DNA of 64,000 bases from Pilatotrama ljubarskyi (Eukaryota; Basidiomycota; Agaricomycetes; Polyporales; Polyporaceae). Made by a program: the position numbers and the translations under genes. Position 1 is the first letter of the stretch. Each line of letters opens with the position of its first letter. The DNA lies in the NCBI GenBank assembly GCA_022385805.1, contig MU277714.1:89869-153868 (forward strand). The letters are read 5' to 3'. The notes beneath the pieces were generated by a model that had not been told where the DNA came from, made no database searches, and worked only from the letters and a program-made list of their open reading frames with translations. Below are positions 1 to 11,627 of the stretch, in pieces.

Positions 1-2602
1 TACATCGGTCACCCGCTTTAGAGGTGAAACTCGACAAGAAATTCATTCGCTTTGCACGCCTTGTACAGCGAAGCCGCCAAGCCAACGCGGCACAAGCTCC
101 CGACCTCAGCCTAATCGTGCAGACGCGTCGACTTGGTGCTGACCATGAGTTACGGCCTGAGTAATACACACCTCGGTAGTACGACCTCAGCATCAGCGCC
201 AGCATCTTACGCCGAGCCCTGGCAGCAGGCCGCAGAGCGCGAACGCGCAGGAGCAGTGACGCCGCCTACCAATAGGCACCTGAAAAGCCCTGAGGCTTGA
301 GCGATCGCCCCCCTTCTCCGCTCGCGTTCCACATAGCGAGCTTCCTGATCGTTCGGGCGAATAAGCCGGTGCCTTCGGGACCGTTTCAGCACAACGTGCG
401 GGCGCAAAATGCGGGATGCGGGCCTGTCTGCTACCATATGCCGGCTTCCATCCCGGCGTTAAGTAGGACTGCAGAGGCATCTGGAGGGGTTGACGCTGGC
501 GGCGGATATCCAGCGTTGCGCTCACCGGCAGCGCTCGGAGGTGGAGCACCTGTGATAGGCTCAGCGTCCCAATGCAGCTTGTGGTCCATGTTGCATGTCC
601 ACACTGCGTTGAAGGAGAACTTCTCGACCCTCCTCCGCTTAATCGTCTCTTCGGCCCTGGCGCCTCTACGGATCTGCGCTGCTTCGAGCGCGCTCACAGC
701 TGTGCGAGAAGGCTGATTCTAGGCCACTCCTCCCGCTGGGAGCACAGGTATCCGGAGCAAGCTGAGGATTGAGGTGAGTCTACGGCTTCATAATGCACGC
801 CACGCCGACAAGGGATTGCGGCAATGGACTCACCCGGAACATTGTCATTCTAGGTCCAGGGCGACTGCGTGGTCTGCGCCCGCCGCAGACGAGCTCGTTG
901 TTGAGTGAGACGAGACCGATACCCCTGGCTGGCCTTGGCTGGCCTGCTCCGTTAGCATGCGAACATTGCGGTGCCGTACGTGTCGGTTAGACGCGTCCCG
1001 GAAGCACGTTGACGACGGAACACTTGTTCCGCGAGAACGGTCGGACTCGCAGCTGTAGGTCGCAACCGCATGGAAAGCGCGCGCCTGCCGCCGTCGTTAT
1101 GAAACTGCAGCTTCGCGAGCTCAGGAAACAGAACAGCCAAAAGCGAACCGTGTGCGGTCGCCGAAGCAGATGCGACATTAGTCCTCGCGCGCTTTCGTGC
1201 ATGCGAGGGGTGTCAGAAGGGACCGATAGAGCGGCTGAGATGGTATCCAGGTCGGCCGTCTGATACGTTGGCAGCAGGAAGGAACACGTCTGTGCGGCGG
1301 AATGCAGTACTGCTGCTTCGTGGACGCTGTGGTCTGTCAACGCGCCGGCATGCAGCGATCCGTCAAAATACAGAAGGTGAGGCGGCGGGATTCTATCAAC
1401 AAAAACGGCGTCGCGCGCAGCAAGAGTCAGAGGACGGCCGAGGGATGCTAAGGAAAGCACAATAAGTACGGTATTGGAACATTGAAACATAAAGACGAGT
1501 GCCTGGCCGCGGAGCTCAGTTGAAGGCCTCGGATCCGGGGCAGCCGCCACGGCTCACGCAGGTCGGGTAGACATCGGCAAGACGGTTGCGCGAAATGGAG
1601 ATGTGCGGGTATCAGGGCGTTGCGTAGACGGGCTCGCGAGCGTAAAATGAAGCAGGATCGGCAGATTGACCTGGAAGGAGGTGGCGCGTGGCAAGCAAAG
1701 TGCGAGTGCGTCGGGGCATATGGACGTGTGAACGGCTTGATGAGACACGGACGTACATGTCCAGTGTCCTTTCTGTTCTGGAGCATTCGGACTTCCGACC
1801 GCGGTCGGGTCGGGGCTGGGAGAAAACATGATATGACACCGAGAAGCTGTAGACTGTTGGAGGATGGAGTATCAGGAGCGGCCAAGGTTGACGTTAACGT
1901 TGACCGGCCGACGGTCGCAGTGGACGAGTGAGGCGTGTAGGTTGGGTTTAACGTTGAGCCTGTGAGGCGTCGAGGTTGGAAAACAAACGGCCTGTGCTCG
2001 TTGCAGGAGCTTGGATGCTGGAATGGCGAGGATTGGATCGAATTAGGCACAGAGCCACGCAGGCCAAACAGAGCACTGCAATCATCCAGATCACACAGAT
2101 CCCATCAGCGCTGTCTATCCACATTCGGGCGCCGCCTCGTCCCCACATACAAACGCCTACAGCAAATTCGAGGTCCGATACAGCGGTGCGAGGTTGGCGC
2201 GCGTGATGACGGCGACGGGCGGCTGTGGCGGGTTGCTGCCGCTTATGGGCATGGGCGAGCGCGGGGATCTCGGACGTCGGCTGGGAGAGAGAGCTCGACA
2301 CGAAGACCGACGTCGACATCCTCCTGTTCGACATCCTCCCCGTCGTCCTCGTCCTCCGCAGGTCGCCAGGTCGTCCCTCCTTCCGTTGTACGTCGCCCCC
2401 TCTGCCATCAGTCCACCTCACTCACTGCACCGTTGTTCCCATCACCCAACATCCTCTTCTTGATCTTCTCGCAGCCGCCTTTCAGACGCCCTTCTCTCCA
2501 CACTCACCGCTCCCACTCTCATCTTTCCGCCGCCCTGTCCTTTGCCCCTTCTATACCCCCTTTCCTTCCTTCCGTTATCCCCTTCCCCCTCCCTCTCTCG
2601 CG
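1..2602. other. Gene-free left flank and G alpha promoter
   Basis: I recognise no gene here. Open frames on both strands are short, overlap one another and have no recognisable motif. From about 2300 to 2600 the plus strand becomes strongly C/T-rich, with runs such as tccttccttccg, which is common just upstream of fungal start codons and is probably the 5' leader of the G alpha gene that starts at 2603. A diverged or lineage-specific gene in 1-2200 cannot be excluded. Confidence 0.5.
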
Positions 2603-4295
2603 ATGGGCGCGTGCATGTCTTCCGGCGGCGTCGAGGTCTCCGAAGAGGAGAAGCGTCTCCACAGAGAGGCCGAAAAGAGCCTCAAGGAGGTACTCCTCCC
2701 CGCTATCTACCATCGCCAGATCACTCTTCTCACTCGCTTTTCAGGCAAAGATGAAGCTGCAAAAGCAGGTCAAGGTCCGCCTCCCTCTCCCTCCATCCCT
2801 CTCATGCTGCATCTAACCGCGTCCTCTCTAGGTCCTCCTCCTCGGCTCCGGCGACTCCGGCAAGTCCACCATCCTCAAGCAGATGCGCCTCATCCACCGC
2901 GTCCCCTTCTCCTCGCAAGAGATTGAATCCTACCGCCAGCTCGTCTTCAACAACCTCACCCATGGTCTCTCTCACGTTATCGAGGCCATGGAGGACATGG
3001 ACCTCGAGGTCTCGGAAGAGAACAAGGAACTCGTCCAGATCGTCCAGGACGCCCAGGACATCAGAGACGGCGAACCCTTCCCGATAGAGTACCGCGACGT
3101 CCTCAAGCGGCTGTGGGAGGACCCCAACGTCCAGCTAGCGTACTCGCGAGGCAACGAGGCCGCCCTCCCGGAGAAGTGAGCCCATCGCACTGTGCCATAT
3201 GCTCGCGCCCCAAGCTGTGCTGATGCCCCATACCCAACCAGCTTGGTCTACTACTTCTCCGACTTGGACCGGTTATTCGACCCTCACTACCAGCCAAACG
3301 AGCAGGACATCGTCCACGCACGCGCACGGACAATCGGCATCACCGAGACCGTCTTCACGCTGCGCGATCATGAGATGCTCATGGTCGACGTCGGCGGCCA
3401 GAAGAGCGAGCGGCGAAAGTGGATCCACTGCTTCCAGGACGTCACGAGTATCCTCTTCCTCGTCAGCTTGAGCGGTTTCGACCAGTGTCTCGTCGAAGAC
3501 AAGGACGCAGTATGTCTGATCTCCGCATCGTTTGCGGTACCGGCGCGTTAACACGACGCTCCACCAGAATCAAATGCAAGATGCGATGACGATCTGGGAC
3601 TCAATATGTCACTCGCAATGGTTTAAGCAGACATCGATCGTGAGTACACACTTCATCGACTGCTTTATTGCAGGGGGCCAAGTGTTCACCCGACGCCGCA
3701 TCTAGATCCTCTTCCTCAACAAGAACGATCTCTTCGAGAAGAAGGTACAACACTCCGACATTAAGAACTTCTTCCCCGTGAGCAGGCTTCCGTATGCATT
3801 CATATCCACCTCTGACATCCTGTTCCTGCGCCAGGATTACGACGGTGAGCCGGGCGATGCCAAGGCGGGACGTGAGTACTTTAGGAAACGCTTCGGACGA
3901 CTCGCCCAGAAGGCGAACGCTAAGGACAGGGAGATTTACATCCAGTACGTAACGGCTGATTCTCGACGAGAGCAACTGCCATCATATCGTCCGATGCACT
4001 GACCGCCATCCCACAAAGCGTAACGACTGCAACGGATACGGCCATGCTGAGGGTGGTCATGGCTGCTGTAGAAGGTGTGCCGGTTTCTTCTTCTTCTCAC
4101 AGACGTGGAAGGCTCACTGACTGTTTTTCCGTAGAGTGAGTGTTCCTGTTCTTCTTTCTGCCCCCGGCCCCCCTTTCGTTGCACCCATTTGGCACCTTTG
4201 AACTCCGCACTGCGACGCAATGGTGCTCACGGGTCGCGCTGTCTCCCTTCAGCATCATTCTACGACAGAGCCTGCAAACGGCCGCGTTGATCTAA
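2603..4295 (+). CDS. Heterotrimeric G-protein alpha subunit
   Basis: GTP-binding alpha subunit acting at the plasma membrane below seven-helix receptors. Exons: 2603-2689, 2745-2774, 2832-3175, 3242-3509, 3568-3639, 3706-3777, 3835-3944, 4019-4074, 4135 (one base), 4253-4295; this gives 360 residues, the normal family length. Visible motifs: N-terminal MGAC (glycine and cysteine for lipid modification), P-loop GSGDSGKS at residues 44-51, switch I ARTIGITET, switch II DVGGQKSERRKW, NKND, and TTATDT. The C terminus reads DIILRQSLQTAALI; it has no cysteine at -4, so no pertussis-toxin site. The D codon before IILRQ needs one base from each of three exons: G at 4074, A at 4135, C at 4253. Without base 4135 the last exon is out of frame. 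Which fungal alpha subclass it belongs to is not decided. Confidence 0.95.
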
Positions 4296-6557
4296 GCTTC
4301 CGCCTTCACCCGTTCGCTCGCATACCGACGTTTGTATTCCCGAGTCCGGTGGCATTCCACCGTCATTCCCTTGACGTCTCACGCTATCATTATCTATCGT
4401 CCCTCGCCTGTCCATCCCTCGTCAGTCCTGCATTTTGGCACCTGTAACACTTTCCGCGTCTTTCGTTTCACCATCTTTCTCATTTGCTTTCGATCTTTGG
4501 GTCCGTCTCGCCGAGTCGTGATAGCTGATGTAACTCATCATGACCTGCTCTACTTTCCTTGGTTCCGACGAACTTCGGCCGCTCTTTCCACGCCCGCCGC
4601 GCGCGCTCCTTCAAACCGCGCTTCCCGACTGGTTCCCGGTCCATCCGTCCAAACGTGGCGCCGAACCGTGGCCGTTCTCGACGTCTTCTCTGGAACTCCC
4701 GAAACCGCTGCTCAATTGGCATCCATCCGCGCCCTGCAGCACGATCATTAGCAAGAACGTGAGTACGATTGACTTGCTTGGCCCGCCCCTCACCACGTGG
4801 CACGCCCTCCGGTGCCCATGTCTCTCCCGAGCCTCTCCCGCCGTAATATCGTGCCACCGCCGCTCACGCCGTCTCGTCTATGCTGCTCTAGATCCGCGAA
4901 ATCATGTTGTGATCGGTGCGTCGGGCGCCCCGCCCGATCGTTGTGAGCGACCGCCACCGTCGCCGCCGCCCAGCCCTGTCCCACCCACCACGATTCACAC
5001 ACTACTACGTCGCCGTCCCCCGCTTTAGTGATCGCCGAGGCCCGCAGAGGCATGGGATAAGGTACCGGAGAAGACACGCAGAGGAAGAGGAGCTTTTTAA
5101 TTTATACGCGCCGGCGCCAGCTGCAAAGCCGGCCTTGACGGAGCATCGGGGGGAAGACGGCTGCTTCTTCTCGAGTGCGGCCGAAGCTCTGGCAAGGCTC
5201 TTCCCGCACCCGCCTGCGCATCAGCGCCCGCACTCGCACCGCCCAGCCCTGGTCCGCCCGGTTCCCTTAGGGTCCTTCCGTTCTCATGCCAGCTCTTCTC
5301 TGTCGAGTCCGCTCCTCGTTCCCCTTTCGTTTCTCGCTCGCACGCACACGCTCTCGGATCTGCCCCCTGCCTCGTATATGCCGGACCGACCCACCACCCC
5401 GTCTCCTCCCCTCCTTCGCCATTCACTCGCTCACTTGCTCACTTGCTCAACGTCGTAGCCCTCATTTTGTCGTCGAGCGCGCGAGCTGTCCGCCGTCCGT
5501 TTGTTACCGTCCACCCCGAGACCCGCGTGCTCATCCGTCGCCGTATTATTATGCGGGTCCCTCATGCACCCGCTTGCATTACAGTATGTCGTTCGCCCGG
5601 ATCCCATTCCGCTCCTCCCTCGTGTTGCTATCCTCGTCTCTCGCCGTTTCTTAGTCTCTCCGATACCTCGAGTCCGTTCTCAGTCCGTCCAGCCAGTGTA
5701 CACATACGCATCCGTCATCTCCTTAATACGCATCCCGCATTCTGCATCCTCCGGATTTCCGGTTCGCTATGCACAAGCTGCTCACGCGGTCACCCGGTTC
5801 GAAGGTCTGCTCCACGCGTGCACGTTACTCTGAACGTATCCGTGTACATCGAATTGTCCGGCGAGCACATGTCGGGCCCGACTGCTGTCGTCCTGGGTGA
5901 TGAGCTTTTCGACTTCGGGTGCCTTGGTGCTCTCGCGAGCCTCGCTCTCTTACGCCGAGCGCTGCGCGTTCGTGTTCTCCCGCCGTTCGCGCATCTGCAT
6001 CATGCATGCAGAAGTGAGCAACGTCACGAATGCTTCTCGTAGCTTCCCGTAGGACAGCGATGGCCCGTCCGGAGCTTCGCAGTCATCTCAGAGTTCATGA
6101 TTGGCAGGAACATCATGCATCAAGCGTGGCCACTGGCCAGCGGGTCACGGCTGCGTCTCGAAGGAGTGCAAAGCTGCCGCCTCCGAGTCTGCATGGACGC
6201 GCAGCTCTGGACGGGTGAGCGGTGGTAGATGCAAGGAGTTCTGGTCACAGGCAGGTCTTCGGTATCCCTATACAGTAGTCAGGGCAGAGAAGCAAGTACT
6301 TGGGTTCTGATATCCGCAAGCATGCTCAACATCAGATCAAGGGCTCGAGCAACAGCTAGCCTCGGGCGCAATGCTGCAGTACGATAACTTGTGTGGCACT
6401 CATTCTTCCGTGGCCGGCGAGCATACCACCATCCAGACATCGGGACGCACAACCTCGGATGGAATACCACAATACATAGTTGATGTGTAGAGTAGTGCAG
6501 TATACAAACTCCGGCCATTCCAAGGACACGGACAACTGCCGGGACCAATGCGCAGGC
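4296..6557. other. Intergenic stretch, no gene recognised
   Basis: This holds the 3' flank of the G alpha gene and the 3' flank of the dehydrogenase on the minus strand. The plus-strand frames (for example around 5443-6042) are rich in Arg, Ser, Pro and His and look like translated C/T-rich DNA rather than protein. I find no domain, no consistent splice chain and no structural RNA. Confidence 0.45.
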
Positions 6558-7992
6558 TCAGATGCCCGCGCCGCCGGTGACTTCGAGCGTGTGCCCTGAC
6601 ACGAAAGATGCAAGGGGCGAGGCCAGGCTGTATAAACATAGCAGGCGCTCGTCAGCAAGGTCGCCGAGGTGTGCAGGCACCCAGGAGGTGTACTCACAAG
6701 AGGACGCCGCCAGCCGCCTCGTCTGGCGTTGCCGCACGACCGAGCGGGATGCCGGCGAAGGGGTTGGGGCCCTTCGTCTGTCCCGGGATGCCGAGCGCGA
6801 CCTTCTTGCCGTTCACCTCGATCGTCTCGCCGTTCTCTTTCGGCGCCGTCAACCTGCCAGAGAGGAAACGCAGTCAGTCTCCCATGCCCAGCTGTGCAGC
6901 GTAGCGCCTCTATGCCGGGGCAATCAGGCGGAAAGTACGGACCGTGTCTGGACAAAGCCAAAGGCGACGGTGTTGGCGCGAACGCCGAACGCGCCCCACT
7001 CCTTGCAGACAGTCTTAGTGAGACCAATGACCGCCGACTTGGCCGCGGCGTAGTTCGCCTGACCGACGTTGCCGTGCAGGCCCGACGTCGAAGAGACGTT
7101 GATGATCGAGCGGTTCTCGGTGTTGCCCTGCGAACCCAAACAACGAACTGTCAGTCGGCGCGCCTGATATGACATACAGGGCGGACGCGGACGCTGACCT
7201 TGATACGCATGTGAGGTGCGGCGGCACGGATGAGCCGGAAGGGCGCGCGGACGTGGACGCGGATGATGATGTCGAACGCGTCGTCCGGCGTCGTGTGCAG
7301 CATGCGGTCGTACGTGAAGCCGGCGTTGTTCACGATGTGGTTTATCTTGCCGTACTTCCTGCGGGCGGCAGGGCGCGTCAGCGTGAGCTGCACCGGAGCA
7401 AAGAAGAGCGGAGTTGCAGGACGCACTTGATGGTCGCAGAGATGACCTTCTCGGGGAAATCGTCTGCGGCGACATCACCGCCGACAGCGAGCGCATCTCC
7501 GCCGGCGAGCTTGATCTCGTCGACGACCAGTTGCGCCTTCTTCTCGTCGAGGCTGCAGCGGGTACAGAATCACGTGAAAGTGACATTCGCAGCGGACGTG
7601 CAGGAGTGGTGGCAGTCAGCGTACGCACGATGCATACGGGCATGGAAGCTGGATACGCACTCGGTGACGACGACCTTTGCGCCCTCCTTCGCGAACAAGA
7701 GCGCGCAGCTGCGACCGATGCCCTGGACGACAGCGTGAGTGAGTGGTCGGGTGCCTCGGATGCCGTCATAGCGCAAGACGCTCGACGAAGCCTACCTGGG
7801 CGGCACCTGTTGTCAAATGAGACAGAGTTCGTGAGCATGCTGGACGCTGCCTATTTGCGTTCGCGGGTGCAACGCGTGCGCAGACAGGGGAGCGAGACAC
7901 GTACCGGTGATGATGGCGACCTCTCCGGCAAGAAGACCGCGGCTGTAGGTGTTGGTGAGGTGGCCAGCAACCTGCGCGAGACGATCTGCCAT
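6558..7992 (-). CDS. Short-chain dehydrogenase/reductase, FabG-like
   Basis: NAD(P)-dependent reductase of the classical SDR family, closest in look to 3-oxoacyl-ACP reductases. Exons (minus): 7992-7905, 7806-7796, 7722-7661, 7552-7427, 7358-7199, 7127-6943, 6853-6698, 6627-6558; 285 residues. The cofactor motif TGAAQGIG falls at residues 29-36, NNAG follows IVNNAGF, and the catalytic set is Ser in NVSSTSG plus Tyr and Lys in YAAAK. The C terminus GHTLEVTGGAGI is typical. Exon 2 is only 11 nt and encodes the AAQ in the middle of the cofactor motif, so skipping it would destroy the nucleotide fold. The start MADRLAQVAG is the first ATG in frame. No targeting peptide is obvious; the substrate is unknown. 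Confidence 0.92.
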
Positions 7993-8460
7993 TTCGTGGA
8001 TATACAGCGACGGTTACCGACCGGCAGGGAGAGGGGAGGTGAAGGTGGAGAGTCAAGGAGGAGGGTGAGGAGGACAGGGGGCTATAACCGCCGTCCGAAA
8101 GTGAGCATGAGCAGCACCGGCTACCCCGCACTCCGACTCCCCGGCCCGGGTCGCATGTTTACGCCTCTCGCACAGCTCAGGTCTCCGGTCTCTGCTTTGT
8201 CCGTCTCGTCATCCTCCTCGTCCTCCTCGTCTTGCATCTGTCTTACAGCAATCATCTGACACCGTTGTCCCGCTGATGTTCGGTCTGTGACCTCTCGCTT
8301 ACCACTACGGCAGCCCGACACCCGGTCTGGATCTTCTCCAGCGATGCGAGCGAAGCCACCACGTCGGAGTGCACCACACACGTCTCGTGAGAACAGAGTA
8401 CAAGTCGTACAAGAGACAGCGTCCGATGGTACAATGCGAAGTAGTATGTGGCGGCGGAGG
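7993..8460. other. Spacer between two minus-strand genes
   Basis: Carries the upstream region of the dehydrogenase and the 3' flank of the GPALPP gene. Near 8210-8232 there is a small run of three tcctcctcg-type units. Nothing else is recognised. Confidence 0.4.
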
Positions 8461-9669
8461 TTACAGAAATCCGCTCTTCCCAGATCCAAACCTGTCTCCT
8501 AAGCCCCTGGCCTCGCGTATGAACTTGTTTCGCGTCGAGTCGTCCATGAGTCTCCCTCCGAGTGACATGTCTCGACTGTGGTCCCAAATCGCTGGAGGTT
8601 CATCCTCGTCACTCTTCCCGGCTTTCTCGGCCTCCTTCGCAGCGGACGTGCGTTTGTGCTGTTCGAGCAGTGTTGCACCGCGGACCTTCCTCTGTATGAC
8701 GACAGCGTTGAACACACATCTGCGCAAACGCAAGATGTGGCCACGTACCGTGTGCTCCTCAACTCCTCTCCTCACCTCTTCCTCATACCTCCGCCGCTTG
8801 CGCGCATCTGGATCGGTGTCCTCTGTGGGATCGACGTCGGCAGCTCGCCGACGCTTCCCAGCAACTTCGTCCGCTATACGTTGTTGACGTTCTGCAGGTG
8901 TCTCCGTCCATAAAGAATTGTCCGCATCTCGCGATGGCTGCGCCGTCCGAGCGAACTGCCTCGGCTTTGTGAGCTTCGTCGGGTCAATCGCTGTGAATGT
9001 ACTTCAGCGGGGCGGTCAATACGCTGACATGGAAATAACTCACAGCCGAGGAGGTCAGATGAAGATGGAGGAACGAGCATCCATTCCTCTCGCTGTAGTG
9101 CTTTGGGTTTGGATGCCTCCTAAAGAGGAAGACGTCAGCGAACCGCGTTCATACGCGTTCTTGAACGAGCTGTCACGCATCGTTGCAGCTTGCAAAGCCA
9201 TTCTCAGCCCCCCTCTGGGAGAAGGAAGGCATAGCGAAAATGAAAGACGTACCTCGAGTTGTTTCCTCCTCCGCTCTTCTCTCTCCAAGAACTCCTGCAC
9301 GCCGTCCTTCTCCTCCAATACAACCCCTTGCGGTAACGGCCGTGGTCCGACATCGTCATCTTCATCCTCCTCCTCATAATGCGGTCCAGCGACCGAAGGA
9401 GGGAACGCGGGCCCGATCACTTTCTTTGCAGTTGCAGCGCGAGTCGCTGCGAGGTGCGGTGGTAGCGCAGGCGCGTAGTCGTCTTCGTCATCTTCCTCCT
9501 CTTCGGCGGCGGGCGGAGCCGGGGGAGGTGGTGTGGTTGAATTCGACGTCGAAGGAGCAAGCGTTGAGGGAATTTCAGGTCCAATCGGTGAAGGCCCCTC
9601 CGCGTCAGTGTGGTCCTCCTTCTGCGAGGACGAAGCCAGGAGATGCGCGGGTATGTCAGGACCAATCAT
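8461..9669 (-). CDS. GPALPP-motif protein (DUF3752 family)
   Basis: Exons (minus): 9669-9253, 9119-9044, 8990-8749, 8691-8461; 321 residues. The first exon has three IGP-type motifs (MIGPDIP, IGPEIP, IGPAFPP) separated by acidic Asp/Glu runs, then QEFLEREERRRKQLE. The C-terminal half has WTETPAERQQR, a basic stretch, IWDHSRDMSLGGRLMD and ends ARGLGDRFGSGKSGFL. This order of IGPxxPP repeats, WTETP and a GLGDRF-SGK tail is characteristic of the DUF3752/GPALPP1 family, a nuclear-looking eukaryotic family without an assigned reaction. The start MIGPDIP is the motif itself, as in relatives. It is head-to-head with the deaminase gene, 485 bases apart. Confidence 0.9.
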
Positions 9670-10154
9670 GGTGAGATTTGCGGTTGTTTATAGGCTTTCA
9701 GAGGTGGAAATCGTCGTAATAGTCTCAGGAGGACCGCGAGTCTGCGGTCAGTATGGTGGTGGCTGAGGACGAAGGTGGCTGCAGGATAGGCGCCTCAAGA
9801 GCGCTCGAGTGACCCCGGCCCGATCGACCGGAAATGGCCAACTGTTGCAGCACTCCTGAACGGTACTGGGTCTTGACCACACCACGCTCTGGCTTGAGGG
9901 CCGTATCTTGGAGGAGGACTGCTATCGGTGCCGTACGGGCCTCGCTTGCGAATTGTATGTACGCACTAATGTTGTGTTACAGAGTTCCAAAATGTCTGAT
10001 ACATACGCCGACGCTGCAGTCATCTCCCGCTCGAGTCATCGTCCTCGAGGGTAATTGCGAGACTTGCGGATCCCGGGGTAGTCTGCTTCTGAACACATCC
10101 CGGAGCCTCCTATACTGTTCGCACGGACCCTCTCGTATTCCCCGCCACTTCTTG
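9670..10154. promoter_or_regulatory. Divergent intergenic region, GPALPP gene and deaminase
   Basis: A 485-base space between two outward-facing start codons, so it should hold both promoters. An open frame runs through it in phase with the deaminase from 9834, but relatives of the deaminase start close to LTPSQVEFLQKLPKAELH, so I place the start at 10155. I recognise no specific factor site. Confidence 0.45.
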
Positions 10155-11393
10155 ATGTCTCACGTCGTCGCAGGGTACGCTGCGAAGGCGCTAGCGAGCC
10201 TGACCCCCTCCCAGGTCGAGTTCCTGCAGAAGCTCCCGAAGGCAGAACTCCACGCTCACCTGAACGGCTCCATACCGTTCCCCGTTCTCCAAGAGCTTGC
10301 GACCGAGTTCCAAACTGAGACGGGTGCAGACGGAGCCGTCGCCTCCGCGTTACCTGAAGCAGTACGAGCCGGGATTCACAGACTTCAGGATGGAGTCGTC
10401 CTCAACGAGATCAACGACTTCTTCGGTCTCTTCCCTGCCATCTACGCGATAACGTCGACGCCCGCGACTCTCCGCCGCGCGACGCGTGCAGTGCTCGAGT
10501 TCTTCCTGTCTGCGAGGGACGGATACCCACAGGCAGCGTACCTCGAGCTCCGGAGCACCCCTCGCGAGACTCCCGCCATGACGCGCATGCAGTACATCGA
10601 GACCGTGCTGGACCAAGTCGAGCAGTACCCGCCAGAGCGAGCAGCGCTCATCGTGAGTCTGGACCGCAGGATGGATAGTCGCACAGCAGCGGAATGCGTC
10701 GAGTGCGCCGTCAAACTGAAGAATGCTGGCCGGCGAGTGGTTGGCGTTGACCTCTGCGGCGACCCCAGGGTCAGCATGCCTGTGTGGGATTTACGACCTG
10801 GGTACTGACTGGAGACTTATGCAGGCGGGTAACATGGTTGAGTTCGCTGACCATTTCCGCGCCGCCAAAGAAGCAGGGCTGGGCGTGACCCTCCACATTG
10901 CCGAGGCATGTCCACGCTCCATTCATTCTTTACGTGGATGTTGAGCTCAATACAGCCTGTTCCCAGATCCCGGACTGCCCTGGACCGGAAACCCTTCAGT
11001 TACTATCCTTCGGGCCAGATAGGCTAGGGCACGCCACCTTCCTCGACGAAGCAGCCAAGAAGATCGTACACACCCGCGAGATGTGCATTGAAATATGCCT
11101 GTCTTCGAACCTCCTCTGCAAGACCGTTCCAACTCTGGACGCGCACCACATCCGATACTACATCGGGCATAACCACCCGATCGCGATATGCGTAGGTGAT
11201 ATATTTACTCATCCACGAAACGCATGAGCTGAGGAACGGTGCGCTCACACAGACGGACGACATCCTCCCGTTCCGCAACTCGCTACTTGGAGAGTATGCG
11301 TTACTCATGGCGCAGTCGCCTCTCGGACTAGGGCTTACAGAGCCAGAAATTGAGAAGATCGCGAAGATGGGTATGGCCTGTAGATTTCGCTAG
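10155..11393 (+). CDS. Adenosine deaminase-like protein (ADAL / N6-mAMP deaminase type)
   Basis: Zinc-dependent deaminase of the ADAL branch, whose studied members remove N6-methylamine from N6-methyl-AMP. Exons: 10155-10769, 10825-10905, 10967-11191, 11253-11393; 353 residues. Metal and catalytic residues are all present: HAHLNG at 33-38, H229 and E232 in LHIAE, H254 in RLGHAT, and D309-D310 in TDDILPF. The second intron, 10906-10966, starts with GC rather than GT (GAG|GCATGT ... CCCAG|ATC). The join LHIAE-IPDCPGPE matches the family, where IP follows the catalytic glutamate directly, so I prefer it to the alternative GT donor a few bases on. The protein ends IAKMGMACRFR by reading to the first stop. 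Confidence 0.93.
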
Positions 11394-11627
11394 ATGATAG
11401 CCGTGGACAGAGGGGCCTTCCGCGGGCATGTCACACATCATGATGAACGCGAGAGCAGGCGAGAGCCTGGCAGAATTGCGAGGCATGGCAAGCATCGATG
11501 AATTGGCAACTTTACGCCCGCGAGCACCAGATCCGCTTGCTTTCGCCGCTTGGCATTGGTAGAGATCTATATGCAGAGTACAGTATACAAAAATGCCGAT
11601 GAGAACACTACGGTACGTGCGAAATGC

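Noticed and set aside
4075..4140. Read-through end of the G alpha protein to the TGA at 4138
   Set aside because: It would replace the conserved IILxQxL tail by an unrelated Ser/Arg-rich tail although a perfect tail exists 115 bases on.
7414..8259. 281-residue plus-strand frame
   Set aside because: Runs antisense through several exons and introns of the dehydrogenase, with no motif of its own.
9834..10154. N-terminal extension of the deaminase from an earlier ATG
   Set aside because: Extension has no family match and contains several Cys/Arg-rich segments; relatives start just before the LPKAELHAHLNGS motif.
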